This document shows positions 16,782 to 24,367 of a DNA stretch of 64,000 bases, piece by piece (within the stretch, counting starts at the first letter, position 1; every line of letters begins with the position of its first letter). Both the position numbers and the translations under genes were made by a program. Below the pieces are notes generated by a model. It was not told the origin of the DNA. It did no database searches and was given only the letters and a program-made list of their open reading frames with translations. The stretch spans positions 62,001 to 126,000 of the forward strand of contig NZ_QOWE01000015.1 of NCBI RefSeq assembly GCF_003334855.1, in the 5' to 3' direction. The stretch comes from Larkinella punicea. GTDB taxonomy: Bacteria > Bacteroidota > Bacteroidia > Cytophagales > Spirosomataceae.

Positions 16782-17951
16782 ATGTCATCCTCCACACTCG
16801 ACCTATCCGGACTGAATTTTAACCTGACTGAAGAACACCTGGCCGTGCAGGAAGCCGCCCGGGATTTTGCGCAGACCGAACTGCTGCCCGGCGTGATCGA
16901 GCGCGACACGGCCGCCAAATTTCCCACCGAACAGGTTCGGCGCATGGGCGAGCTGGGATTTCTGGGCATGATGGTGTCGCCCGACTACGGCGGTGGCGGG
17001 ATGGATACGGTTTCGTACGTAATTGCGATGGAAGAAATTTCCAAAGTCGATGCCTCGTGTTCCGTTGTTATGTCGGTCAATAACTCGCTGGTTTGCTGGG
17101 GATTGGAAGCCTTCGGCACGGAAGAACAAAAACAGAAATACCTGACGCGGCTGGCTGCGGGCGAAATCATCGGGGCATTTTGCCTTTCGGAACCGGAAGC
17201 GGGGTCGGATGCAACGTCCCAACACACCACGGCGATCGACCACGGTGGTCATTATATTCTGAACGGCACCAAAAACTGGATTACCAACGGCGGTTCGGCG
17301 GGTGCTTACCTGGTGATGGCGCAAACCGATGTAGAAAAAAAACACCGGGGCATTAATTGCCTGATTGTCGAAAAAGGGCTGGACGGTTTCGTCGTCGGGA
17401 AAAAAGAAGATAAAATGGGCATCCGGGCGTCTGACACCCATTCGCTGATGTTTACGGATGTACACGTGCCGAAAGAAAACCGGATTGGCGACGACGGTTT
17501 TGGTTTCAAATTTGCCATGTCAACCCTGAACGGCGGCCGCATCGGCATTGCCGCCCAGGCCCTCGGCATTGCGTCCGGTGCCTATGAGCTGGCGTTGGCG
17601 TATTCGCAGGAACGACAGTCGTTTGGAAAGAAAATCTTTGAGCATCAGGCCATTCAGTTTAAACTCGCCGAAATGGCGACGAAAATCGAAGCCGCCCGCT
17701 TGCTGGTCTACAAAGCCGCCCGCTTGAAGGACGAACACAAGGATTATGTGCAGGCAGCGGCCATGGCCAAACTGTTTGCGTCGGATGTCGCGATGTGGGC
17801 CACCACCGAAGCCGTCCAGATTCACGGCGGTTATGGCTACGTAAAAGAGTATCACGTGGAGCGGCTGATGCGAGACGCCAAGATCACCCAGATTTATGAA
17901 GGTACGTCCGAAATCCAAAAATTAGTAATCGCCCGGGAACTGCTTAAATAG
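16782..17951 (+). CDS. Acyl-CoA dehydrogenase (short/medium chain)
   Basis: An FAD enzyme of 389 residues that makes the alpha,beta-double bond in acyl-CoA during fatty-acid or branched-chain amino-acid breakdown. N-terminal helices hold FNLTEEHLAVQEAARDFA. The first signature is GAFCLSEPEAGSDATS (about residues 130-145), the second is the C-terminal QIHGGYGYVKEYHVERLMRD. The final segment ITQIYEGTSEIQKLVIAREL carries the Glu in YEGTSE that is the catalytic base in butyryl-CoA-type enzymes. No beta-oxidation partners are adjacent. Confidence 0.93.
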   Translation: MSSSTLDLSGLNFNLTEEHLAVQEAARDFAQTELLPGVIERDTAAKFPTEQVRRMGELGFLGMMVSPDYGGGGMDTVSYVIAMEEISKVDASCSVVMSVNNSLVCWGLEAFGTEEQKQKYLTRLAAGEIIGAFCLSEPEAGSDATSQHTTAIDHGGHYILNGTKNWITNGGSAGAYLVMAQTDVEKKHRGINCLIVEKGLDGFVVGKKEDKMGIRASDTHSLMFTDVHVPKENRIGDDGFGFKFAMSTLNGGRIGIAAQALGIASGAYELALAYSQERQSFGKKIFEHQAIQFKLAEMATKIEAARLLVYKAARLKDEHKDYVQAAAMAKLFASDVAMWATTEAVQIHGGYGYVKEYHVERLMRDAKITQIYEGTSEIQKLVIARELLK

Positions 17952-18045
17952 AACTTTTTTACCGTTAGCACAATTTTTTTAAAAAACACGCGCGCTACTT
18001 TATTGGTATCGCGCTATTTTTTTTATCTTTTCGCAAGAACGAATG

Positions 18046-18087
18046 TTGTATTAGATTTGTACAATTTATTAGTTTTGTGCAACTTTG
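18046..18087 (+). promoter_or_regulatory. Two overlapping promoter candidates for the AraC gene
   Basis: TAGTTTTG (18070-18077) fits the TAnnTTTG box, with a TTG about 21 bases upstream at 18046. A second set is TTTG (18056-18059), 20-bp spacer, then CAACTTTG (18080-18087). Either would start a transcript 30-45 bases before the AraC gene. Confidence 0.5.
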
Positions 18088-18122
18088 CAATTATTATCAT
18101 GTAGATACATCACTTTCCCCAT

Positions 18123-19049
18123 ATGGAAGACTATAATAAGATTATCGAATCGCTGGGTGTGAAGTTCATCAAGGCCCGCAACATCCGCATTTTACAGCCC
18201 ATAACCATCAAAAACTATTACGATGTCGAAAATACGTTGACCGTTCTGTATAACGGCGAGGTATCGTTCGGCGAAGAAAAAGTGAAGGTGGAAACCGGCG
18301 ACATGCTTTTTATTCCGGGCGGCAAGCACATTACCGTGACCTACGGCGACGCTTCGCAACCCAAAACGGTCTCCAACGAAGAATTTATGATTCATCGGGA
18401 GCTATATTTTGAAGCCAACCGCGATCCGCAGAAAATCGCCAACATGCCAAACTCCTTCGGCTACGTGTCGTTCGAAGCCAAGGTGTTCGACTCGGTGAAC
18501 TTCTTCAACTCGCTCGACGTGCCGCCGTTTATCATCAAACGGGAAGATGCGCTGGTGCAGACGATCAACCAGATTCTGGCTGAAGAAATGCTGGATACGG
18601 CGGGTAAAGGCCGGATCATCAAGATCAAGACCGAAGAAATTGTTATCGAAGTCATTCGGTACATTCTGAAAAACCGCCTGTTCGTCGAGCAGTTGGTGAC
18701 CAACAGCACGTATTTCAAAGATCCGCGCCTGATCGACATCTTCGCCTACATCAAAGACAACCTGGGCGGAGACCTGTCGAACAAGGTACTGGCCAACGTG
18801 GCCAACGTGTCGGAAGATTACGTCGGGCAGTATTTCAAAATGTTGACCGGGATCAATCCGCAGGATTACATCGAATACCAGCGGATGGAAGCCGCCGTCG
18901 GGCTGCTCCGGACGTCGAAGAAAAGCATCCGGGCCATCGGCGCCGAAGTGGGGTACAAAGATACCGCCTATTTCTGCCGCCGGTTCAAGATGATGTTCGG
19001 GATTCCGGCCGGTAAAATGCGCCGTCGGGAGTCACTGATGAATGTGTAA
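18123..19049 (+). CDS. AraC-family transcriptional regulator
   Basis: A 308-residue regulator. The N-terminal half is a cupin-like sensor domain (VSFGEEKVKVETGDMLFIPG), and a helical linker follows. The C-terminal 100 residues form the double helix-turn-helix: LANVANVSEDYVGQYFKM for the first motif and IRAIGAEVGYKDTAYFCRRF for the second, ending in MMFGIPAGKMRRRE. The ligand and targets are unknown; no obvious catabolic genes flank it other than the acyl-CoA dehydrogenase upstream. It is convergent with the GGGP synthase gene across a homopurine inverted repeat. Confidence 0.88.
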   Translation: MEDYNKIIESLGVKFIKARNIRILQPITIKNYYDVENTLTVLYNGEVSFGEEKVKVETGDMLFIPGGKHITVTYGDASQPKTVSNEEFMIHRELYFEANRDPQKIANMPNSFGYVSFEAKVFDSVNFFNSLDVPPFIIKREDALVQTINQILAEEMLDTAGKGRIIKIKTEEIVIEVIRYILKNRLFVEQLVTNSTYFKDPRLIDIFAYIKDNLGGDLSNKVLANVANVSEDYVGQYFKMLTGINPQDYIEYQRMEAAVGLLRTSKKSIRAIGAEVGYKDTAYFCRRFKMMFGIPAGKMRRRESLMNV

Positions 19050-19050
19050 A

Positions 19051-19170
19051 GAAGGAAAAAGGGAAAAAAGGAGGAAAGGAGGAGGGGAAGAAGGGACGAG
19101 CGGGATTTAAACCCCTTTTTCCTTTCTTCCCCTCCTCCTTTCTTCCCCTCCTCCTTTCTTCCCTTTCTCT
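19051..19170. repeat. Homopurine/homopyrimidine inverted repeat between convergent genes
   Basis: A 45-base purine run (19051-19095) faces a 59-base pyrimidine run (19112-19170) that is largely its inverse. The pyrimidine arm contains two tandem copies of a ~20-bp unit (TCTTCCCCTCCTCCTTT core), and the purine arm one. A long hairpin or a triplex (H-DNA) could form. It lies exactly between the stops of the AraC and GGGP synthase genes and could stop RNA polymerase from both sides. Confidence 0.75.
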
Positions 19171-19954
19171 ATACCAATTGCCGGTTCATTTCCTGAACCG
19201 CAGCCGCAATTTCCGGTAGCAAATCCGGGTTTTTCTCAATGCCGTTGCCCACAACGATGACATCGGCACCGGCTTGCAGAGCCGCCTGAGCCCGTTCTAC
19301 GGAATTGATTCCTCCCCCGACAATGATGGGCGTATCGACGCAACTGCGTACGGCGGCAATCATCTCCGGTGAAACCGGGCGACGGGCTCCACTGCCGGCG
19401 TCCATGTAAATCAACTTCAGGCCGAGCATTTCGCCCGCCATCGCCGTACAGGCCGCAACGCCCGGTTTGTCGTGGGGCAACGGCGTTGTGTTGCTAATAT
19501 AGGATACGGTGGTTTGCACCCCGCTATCGACCAGCATATAGCCGGTGGGCAGGATTTCCAGACCACTTTTCTTCAAAAGCGGAGCGGCAATCACGTGCTG
19601 ACCGATCAAAAACTCCGGATTTCGGCCCGAAATCAGCGAAAGCAGCAGAATGGCATCGGCGCTGGGCTCAATATGAAGGCTATTACCGGGGAAGAGAATC
19701 GCCGGAATAGGGGTATAGGTTCGAATGGTTTCAATGACTTCGCGGAGAATGAAGTTGGTAATCAGACTACCGCCCACAAAAAAGAAGTCAACCCGGTTTT
19801 CAACACTCCGAATCAGCAGGTCCTTAAACGAATCTTGCTCGATCTTATCCGGGTCGAGCAAGACGGCAAATGACTTTTGCCCTGTTTCCTTGCGGCTATT
19901 CAGGGTATTTAATACGTTACGGGTACTGGCCTGGTTCTGGTTGTGTGGTTGCAT
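19169..19954 (-). CDS. Geranylgeranylglyceryl/heptaprenylglyceryl phosphate synthase
   Basis: A TIM-barrel prenyltransferase of 261 residues that joins sn-glycerol-1-phosphate to a polyprenyl diphosphate (GGGPS/PcrB family, the group found in Archaea and Bacteroidota). Diagnostic motifs are FAVLLDPDKIEQDSF, with the Mg-binding Asp-Pro-Asp, DFFFVGGSLI, YMDAGSGARRPVS and IIVGGGINSVE, which hold the phosphate. The chain-length preference cannot be told reliably. The 5' end overlaps the small envelope gene upstream by 38 bp, so the two are probably translationally coupled. Confidence 0.9.
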   Translation of the reverse strand: MQPHNQNQASTRNVLNTLNSRKETGQKSFAVLLDPDKIEQDSFKDLLIRSVENRVDFFFVGGSLITNFILREVIETIRTYTPIPAILFPGNSLHIEPSADAILLLSLISGRNPEFLIGQHVIAAPLLKKSGLEILPTGYMLVDSGVQTTVSYISNTTPLPHDKPGVAACTAMAGEMLGLKLIYMDAGSGARRPVSPEMIAAVRSCVDTPIIVGGGINSVERAQAALQAGADVIVVGNGIEKNPDLLPEIAAAVQEMNRQLV

Positions 19955-20375
19955 TATTCTGACGTAAACGCGAAATAAAATCAGTAACCTGCTGCCGGGC
20001 GAGATTCGTCAGAATAGACGTCACAATCCCGGTGATAGCACCACCGATTGCCGATCGGGCAGGAGCTTCCTCTGCAGCTTTAGCGGCCCGTCGCACATGC
20101 GCCCGGGTGCTGCCACCGGCATAGTCATCAGCCTCCTCGTAGTCGTCATCATCGTATTCCAGATCCGGTTTATCAGACTTTGGCAACACAATGCTGGCAA
20201 CCACATAGACGGCCAGACAAACTCCAGCCACCAACGCCACGGTTTTGCCGACTTCTGCGGCATCCTCTTTTAGTGCCTTGACGTTGGACTCAATCGAACT
20301 TTTATACTGCTCGGTGGCTTCCATCAACTCAGCCCGTCGGGCCGAGGTATCTGAAAAGGGCACATTCGTATCCAT
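19917..20375 (-). CDS. Small single-pass membrane protein, unknown function
   Basis: A 152-residue protein I do not recognise. An N-terminal helix (ATEQYKSSIESNVKALKEDAAEVG) precedes one strong membrane segment (TVALVAGVCLAVYVVASIVLP, about residues 48-68). An Asp/Glu/Tyr-rich stretch (YDDDDYEEADDY) follows, and then a second weakly hydrophobic Gly/Ala/Ile helix. The layout recalls YtxH- or DUF883-like envelope proteins. It overlaps the start of GGGP synthase and follows the holin-X-like gene, suggesting an envelope operon. Confidence 0.7.
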   Translation of the reverse strand: MDTNVPFSDTSARRAELMEATEQYKSSIESNVKALKEDAAEVGKTVALVAGVCLAVYVVASIVLPKSDKPDLEYDDDDYEEADDYAGGSTRAHVRRAAKAAEEAPARSAIGGAITGIVTSILTNLARQQVTDFISRLRQNNATTQPEPGQYP

Positions 20376-20464
20376 AAAAAAGAGCGTTCTAAAATTAGTA
20401 AAAAAATGGATTGACTTATGATAAAGCTCTCTACTTAGTTAGTATTCGAGGGTAAATAAACGTT

Positions 20465-20890
20465 TTATTCCTTCATCGGCCCACTCTCGTTGAGCGATTC
20501 CCGCGTTTGATCCATCAAATCCTGGATGGTTTCGGCCCGTTCCTCCGCTTTTTTCTCCTGAGCATTTTTAAGCATCGTGTAGGTCATCTTCCGCAGCATC
20601 CCCTCCACCGGCCCTTTGGCAAAAGCCCAGATCAGCGTCAGCAGCAGAAAAAAACCGGCCACAATCAGAAATCCCTGATAGCGACTATCCAGTACTTCAT
20701 TGAGATAAGCCGCTAATAGTGAGAATAGAAAGATGGTTGTGATGGTCGCTAAAAAACCCAGTACAATGCCGTGTACCGCATTCAGGGCAATGTTTTCAAC
20801 CTGGTTGCGCGTTTCCAGCTTAAATAACTCAATCCGCGCTTCCAGGTACTTAAAGATGCCTTCCCTGATTTCTTCTAATTTCTCTAACAT
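20465..20890 (-). CDS. Phage-holin-family (PF07332-like) membrane protein
   Basis: A 141-residue protein with an amphipathic N-terminal helix (LEEIREGIFKYLEARIELF), two long membrane helices (IVLGFLATITTIFLFSLLAAY and GFLIVAGFFLLLTLIWAF, shown in part) and a charged C-terminal tail. It resembles the 'putative holin-X' family, which despite its name is a common chromosomal envelope protein in Bacteroidota. No phage genes are near. It lies upstream of the 152-residue membrane protein and GGGP synthase on the same strand. Confidence 0.75.
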   Translation of the reverse strand: MLEKLEEIREGIFKYLEARIELFKLETRNQVENIALNAVHGIVLGFLATITTIFLFSLLAAYLNEVLDSRYQGFLIVAGFFLLLTLIWAFAKGPVEGMLRKMTYTMLKNAQEKKAEERAETIQDLMDQTRESLNESGPMKE

Positions 20891-21027
20891 AGCGGTTTGG
20901 TAGTAATGACTGCTCTAGTAGTTACCAATTATAGCCTATTTTGTTTGGAAAATTTTCTGGGAGAACCGGTTTTTTAGGCAGTGTCTGTTTATTGGACGAA
21001 AAAATACAGAATAGTCATCAGCGCTAT

Positions 21028-21058
21028 TAAAAAAAAACCGCTTCATTCGTGAAGCGGG
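21028..21058 (-). terminator. Intrinsic terminator of the DksA-like gene
   Basis: On the minus strand CCGCTTCA, loop CGAA, TGAAGCGG is followed by nine T. It begins 42 bases after the DksA-like stop codon and is a textbook rho-independent terminator. Confidence 0.9.
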
Positions 21059-21099
21059 TGATGTATGAGGGATTCTGTCCTGACGTATGTTGAGCAGAA

Positions 21100-21483
21100 C
21101 TACGTCCGTTTCAGTTTTGCTTCGATCGTCTGTTGGGTGTGTGGAACGGCGCGCAGCCGTTCTTTCGGAATCAGCCGGCCGGTATCGATGCAAATGCCGT
21201 AGGTTCCGTTTTTGATCCGCACCAAAGCCGATTCCAGTTGCTGAATAAATTTCTGCTGACGGGCCGCCAGTTGACTCAGGTTTTCGCGCTCACTGGTGTC
21301 GGCACCGTCTTCCAGCAATTTGGAAGTGCCCGATGTATTATCAGTGCCACTGTCGTTGCGCTTGCTCAGCGTTTCCTTGATGTAATTCAGCTCGTTCCGG
21401 GATGCTTCTAACTTCTGGCTAATCAGCACCTCAAACTCTTTTAGCTCCTCCTCCGAGTACCTTTTCTTGTCTTCCTGAACCAT
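21100..21483 (-). CDS. DksA/TraR-family protein without the zinc-finger cysteines
   Basis: A 127-residue protein with a coiled-coil hairpin (roughly residues 8-80) and the family C-terminus YGICIDTGRLIPKERLRAVP. In zinc-type DksA this region reads C-x2-C ... C-x2-C. Here only the first Cys remains (CIDT), and PHTQQT replaces the second pair, so no zinc site is possible. DksA-family proteins enter the RNA polymerase secondary channel and modulate rRNA and stress promoters. Its own promoter and terminator make it a single-gene unit. Confidence 0.85.
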   Translation of the reverse strand: MVQEDKKRYSEEELKEFEVLISQKLEASRNELNYIKETLSKRNDSGTDNTSGTSKLLEDGADTSERENLSQLAARQQKFIQQLESALVRIKNGTYGICIDTGRLIPKERLRAVPHTQQTIEAKLKRT

Positions 21484-21534
21484 AGTACTGATCAGCTAGT
21501 TAAGTGGGTGAAAATTTCTCCGTCGATGAAATAA

Positions 21535-21574
21535 CAAAATTACAACTCTATTGATTCTTTTTCAATCAATAGAG
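21535..21574 (-). promoter_or_regulatory. Promoter with overlapping palindrome, DksA-like gene
   Basis: TAATTTTG (complement of 21535-21542) is an exact TAnnTTTG box. A -33 ATTG lies 20 bases upstream, inside a perfect 11-bp inverted repeat (CTCTATTGATT at 21546-21556 and its inverse at 21564-21574, 7-base centre). A palindrome covering the -33 element is a natural operator candidate, possibly for autoregulation (inference). Confidence 0.55.
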
Positions 21575-21769
21575 CCTACCGTTTAAAAAAAAGTTCAAAA
21601 AATAGTCATCGGTAAATACCCGAAAACACCAAGTAATATTTGGTTATCGAACGGCTTGTTTATGACGATGTTTGGTATAAAACAGGTGGCGTAATACATG
21701 ATTTCGAAACGGAAAATTAGATTAAATCACGAAAAAATAGTTCTTAAGATGCATCGTTATCTTTTTTGG

Positions 21770-21777
21770 TAAGTTTG
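21770..21777 (+). promoter_or_regulatory. -7 promoter box for glutamate dehydrogenase
   Basis: TAAGTTTG exactly matches TAnnTTTG and lies 42 bases before the dehydrogenase ATG. No good -33 TTTG is seen at the expected distance. Confidence 0.5.
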
Positions 21778-21819
21778 CTGTGGCACCACATCAGAATTGC
21801 CAACTAAAAAAATAGGAAT

Positions 21820-23094
21820 ATGGCTTACATAGAACCAGCCCCCATAAAAGATAAAGAAAACCCGCTCGAATCCATGATGTCGCGGTTCGATGCCGCAGCG
21901 CAAATGCTGGGTATTACGGAAGAAATGTACTACATCCTGAAGGTTCCGGCACGTCAGGTCATGGTGGGTTTGCCCATCACGATGGACAACGGATCGATCA
22001 AGGTTTTTGAAGGTCACCGCGTCATTCACTCCACCATCCTCGGCCCGTCGAAAGGCGGTATTCGGCTCGATCCGGGCGTTACGCTCGACGAAGTTCGCGC
22101 TCTTGCCGCCTGGATGACCTGGAAATGCGCCGTGGTCGATATTCCCTACGGTGGCGCCAAAGGCGGTATTGCCTGCAACCCGCGCGAAATGTCGGCGGGT
22201 GAAATTGAACGATTGATTCGGGCCTATACCGTCGCCATGCTCGATGTTTTCGGCCCCGACCGCGACATTCCGGCCCCCGACATGGGAACCGGTCCGCGCG
22301 AAATGGCGTGGCTCATGGACGAATATTCGAAATCCCGTGGTATGACCGTCAATGCCGTCGTTACCGGAAAACCGCTCGTGCTGGGCGGTTCGCTGGGCCG
22401 GACGGAAGCCACCGGACGCGGGGTGACCGTAGCCGCGCTGTCGGCGATGGACAAACTCCGGATGAACCCCTACCGGTCTTCGGCGGCCATTCAGGGTTTT
22501 GGCAATGTCGGTTCGTTTGCGGCCGAGTTGCTGCACGAACGGGGTGTAACGGTGATGGCAATCAGCGATGTGACGGGCGGGTATTACAATAACCGGGGCA
22601 TCGACATCAGCGCGGCCCTCGCCTACCGCAACGCCAACAAAGGCACCCTCGAAGGATTCAATGGGGCCGAACGCATCACGAACGAAGAACTGCTGGCGTT
22701 GCCGGTCGACGTACTGGTACCGGCGGCCAAAGAAGATGTTATTACGGCCGAAAACGCGGATTCGATTCAGGCAAAAATGATCGTGGAAGGCGCCAACGGT
22801 CCGACCTCAGCGAGTGCCGACGACATCATCAACGAAAAAGGCATCATGGTGGTGCCCGATATTCTGGCCAATGCAGGGGGGGTTACGGTTTCGTATTTTG
22901 AGTGGGTGCAAAACCGCATCGGCTACAAATGGACGCTTGACCGGATCAACCGCCGGGCCGACCGCAACATGAAAGATGCCTTCGACCGCGTGTTCGAGAC
23001 ATCGCAGAAGTACAAGGTTTCGATGCGACTGGCGGCTTACATCGTCGCCATCGACAAGGTAGCCAGCACCTACAAATTCCGGGGGGGCTATTGA
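21820..23094 (+). CDS. Glu/Leu/Phe/Val dehydrogenase (glutamate dehydrogenase)
   Basis: A 424-residue hexameric-type amino-acid dehydrogenase that interconverts glutamate and 2-oxoglutarate plus ammonia. The catalytic domain has GPSKGGIRLDPGVTLDEV and IPYGGAKGGIACNP; the Lys in the latter is the catalytic lysine of the family. The Asp of PAPDMGTG is the proton donor region. The Rossmann domain shows IQGFGNVGSFAAELL (near residue 225). Length and motif pattern fit the NAD-type or dual-cofactor bacterial enzymes, but cofactor preference is inferred. It is preceded by a TAAGTTTG promoter box. Confidence 0.93.
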   Translation: MAYIEPAPIKDKENPLESMMSRFDAAAQMLGITEEMYYILKVPARQVMVGLPITMDNGSIKVFEGHRVIHSTILGPSKGGIRLDPGVTLDEVRALAAWMTWKCAVVDIPYGGAKGGIACNPREMSAGEIERLIRAYTVAMLDVFGPDRDIPAPDMGTGPREMAWLMDEYSKSRGMTVNAVVTGKPLVLGGSLGRTEATGRGVTVAALSAMDKLRMNPYRSSAAIQGFGNVGSFAAELLHERGVTVMAISDVTGGYYNNRGIDISAALAYRNANKGTLEGFNGAERITNEELLALPVDVLVPAAKEDVITAENADSIQAKMIVEGANGPTSASADDIINEKGIMVVPDILANAGGVTVSYFEWVQNRIGYKWTLDRINRRADRNMKDAFDRVFETSQKYKVSMRLAAYIVAIDKVASTYKFRGGY

Positions 23095-23105
23095 TTGGCA
23101 GGCAG

Positions 23106-23171
23106 ATACGGTTTTCGGATTATGTTTGGTGGCGGCCTCAACTCTCCCCAAATGTAGTCTGAAAACCGTAT
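23106..23171. repeat. 14-bp inverted repeat downstream of glutamate dehydrogenase
   Basis: ATACGGTTTTCGGA (23106-23119) and TCTGAAAACCGTAT (23158-23171) pair with one mismatch across a 38-base loop. It begins 12 bases after the dehydrogenase stop and may act as its transcript end, although no T-tract follows. Confidence 0.5.
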
Positions 23172-23276
23172 GGGTATATGGATGGAATGTCGCCAACAAA
23201 TTGGAGCCAATGCGGTTTGTTTCGTACCTTCACCGCTCTAGCCCATCTTTTTAGACGCAACTGATTTTCCAATCGT

Positions 23277-23936
23277 ATGACCATCCACAAGGAAGGATAT
23301 CAAATTTTGTTCTGGACAGCCCTGATTCTGTTAGGAGTCAACATTTTATCCATCTTCTACTTGTTTACTGGCAACCAAACCGCCAGTACACTTATTCTCA
23401 TTGTTAGTCTGGTGTTGTTTTTCCTGGTATTGCAATTTTTCCGGAAACCGCGCCGAACCACGCCCCTGAACGACAAGCACATCATTTCGCCCTGCGACGG
23501 CACGGTGGTGGTAATCGAAGAAGTGAACGAACCGGAATACTTTAAAGGACAACGTCGGCAGGTCTCCATCTTTATGTCACCGTTGAATGTGCACATCAAT
23601 TTCCATCCCGTCACCGGCACCGTCAAATACGTAAAATATTACCCCGGGAAATACTTAGTGGCCTGGCATCCGAAATCGAGCACCGAAAACGAGCGGACTT
23701 CCGTCGTCATCAAGGCGAAAAACGGCGCCGAAATTCTCCTCCGCCAGATTGCCGGTGCCTTGGCCCGGCGGATTGTCTGGTATGCCAAAGAAGGGCAGCA
23801 GGTTGAGCAGGGCCACGAACTCGGTTTCATCAAGTTCGGTTCCCGCGTCGATTTGTTCCTGCCGCTGGATGCGGAGGTGAAAGTGAAGATTGGCGAGAAG
23901 ACGAAAGGTGGGGTGACGGTGGTGGCGGATTTGTAA
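23277..23936 (+). CDS. psd: Phosphatidylserine decarboxylase proenzyme (short form)
   Basis: Decarboxylates phosphatidylserine to phosphatidylethanolamine at the inner membrane, using a pyruvoyl group made by self-cleavage. The 219-residue protein has two N-terminal membrane segments (residues 8-30 and 37-54). The core includes ISPCDGTVVVIEE and FMSPLNVHINFHPVTG, with the histidines typical of the family, and the cleavage motif IKFGSRVDLFLP, where Gly188-Ser189 is the processing site. This is the short archaeal/Bacteroidota type. The phosphatidylserine synthase gene is not in the window. Confidence 0.92.
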   Translation: MTIHKEGYQILFWTALILLGVNILSIFYLFTGNQTASTLILIVSLVLFFLVLQFFRKPRRTTPLNDKHIISPCDGTVVVIEEVNEPEYFKGQRRQVSIFMSPLNVHINFHPVTGTVKYVKYYPGKYLVAWHPKSSTENERTSVVIKAKNGAEILLRQIAGALARRIVWYAKEGQQVEQGHELGFIKFGSRVDLFLPLDAEVKVKIGEKTKGGVTVVADL

Positions 23937-23948
23937 ACTTTCCTTTGC

Positions 23949-24338
23949 ATGAATACCATACAGGAAGCCAGACGCTACTTAGATGAAGCCAGAGATATTC
24001 TCCGGGAGAAAGCCAACAAAGAAGATGGCTACTACCTGAATACAAAATACGTCAAGATGGCTGGACATACCGCTTACGCGGGTGTTTTAGTAGCTTTGGA
24101 TGGTTTTCTAGGGAAGAAAGGCAAAGGACGAAAGGATGTGGATTGGTACAAACAGCAACTCGCCCCTTTCGATAAGAAGCTGCGGAATGCGTTCGTCGGA
24201 GCTTATTATACGTTGAATTTGTCTATGTCTTATGATGGCAATCCTAGCGTTAGTATAGCAGAAGCTGGTTTAGCTGAGGCTGAAAACGTTATCAACTGGG
24301 TTGAAAGCTGGATGGCTGAAGAGTTAAAGATCTCTTGA
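23949..24338 (+). CDS. DUF5618 family helical protein
   Basis: A 129-residue, all-helical small protein of the DUF5618 family, known mainly from Bacteroidota. It begins MNTIQEARRYLDEARDILRE and has a central YVKMAGHTAYAGVLVALDGF helix. The arrangement of helices recalls HEPN-like bundles, but the catalytic R-x4-6-H of HEPN RNases is not seen. Function is unknown. It follows psd by 12 bp, and the neighbouring gene on the other side is the AT-rich DRT2 reverse transcriptase, convergent and 29 bp away. Confidence 0.7.
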   Translation: MNTIQEARRYLDEARDILREKANKEDGYYLNTKYVKMAGHTAYAGVLVALDGFLGKKGKGRKDVDWYKQQLAPFDKKLRNAFVGAYYTLNLSMSYDGNPSVSIAEAGLAEAENVINWVESWMAEELKIS

Positions 24339-24367
24339 TAGTTTTTTTAAAGCTTGAAAAAACATCT

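Noticed and set aside
19112-19170. Tandem pyrimidine repeats as a possible CRISPR or satellite array
   Set aside because: Only two copies of a ~20-bp unit without distinct spacers; they form one arm of an inverted repeat.
20465-20890. Prophage signal from a holin-like protein
   Set aside because: This protein family is a common chromosomal envelope component and no capsid, tail, integrase or lysin genes are nearby.
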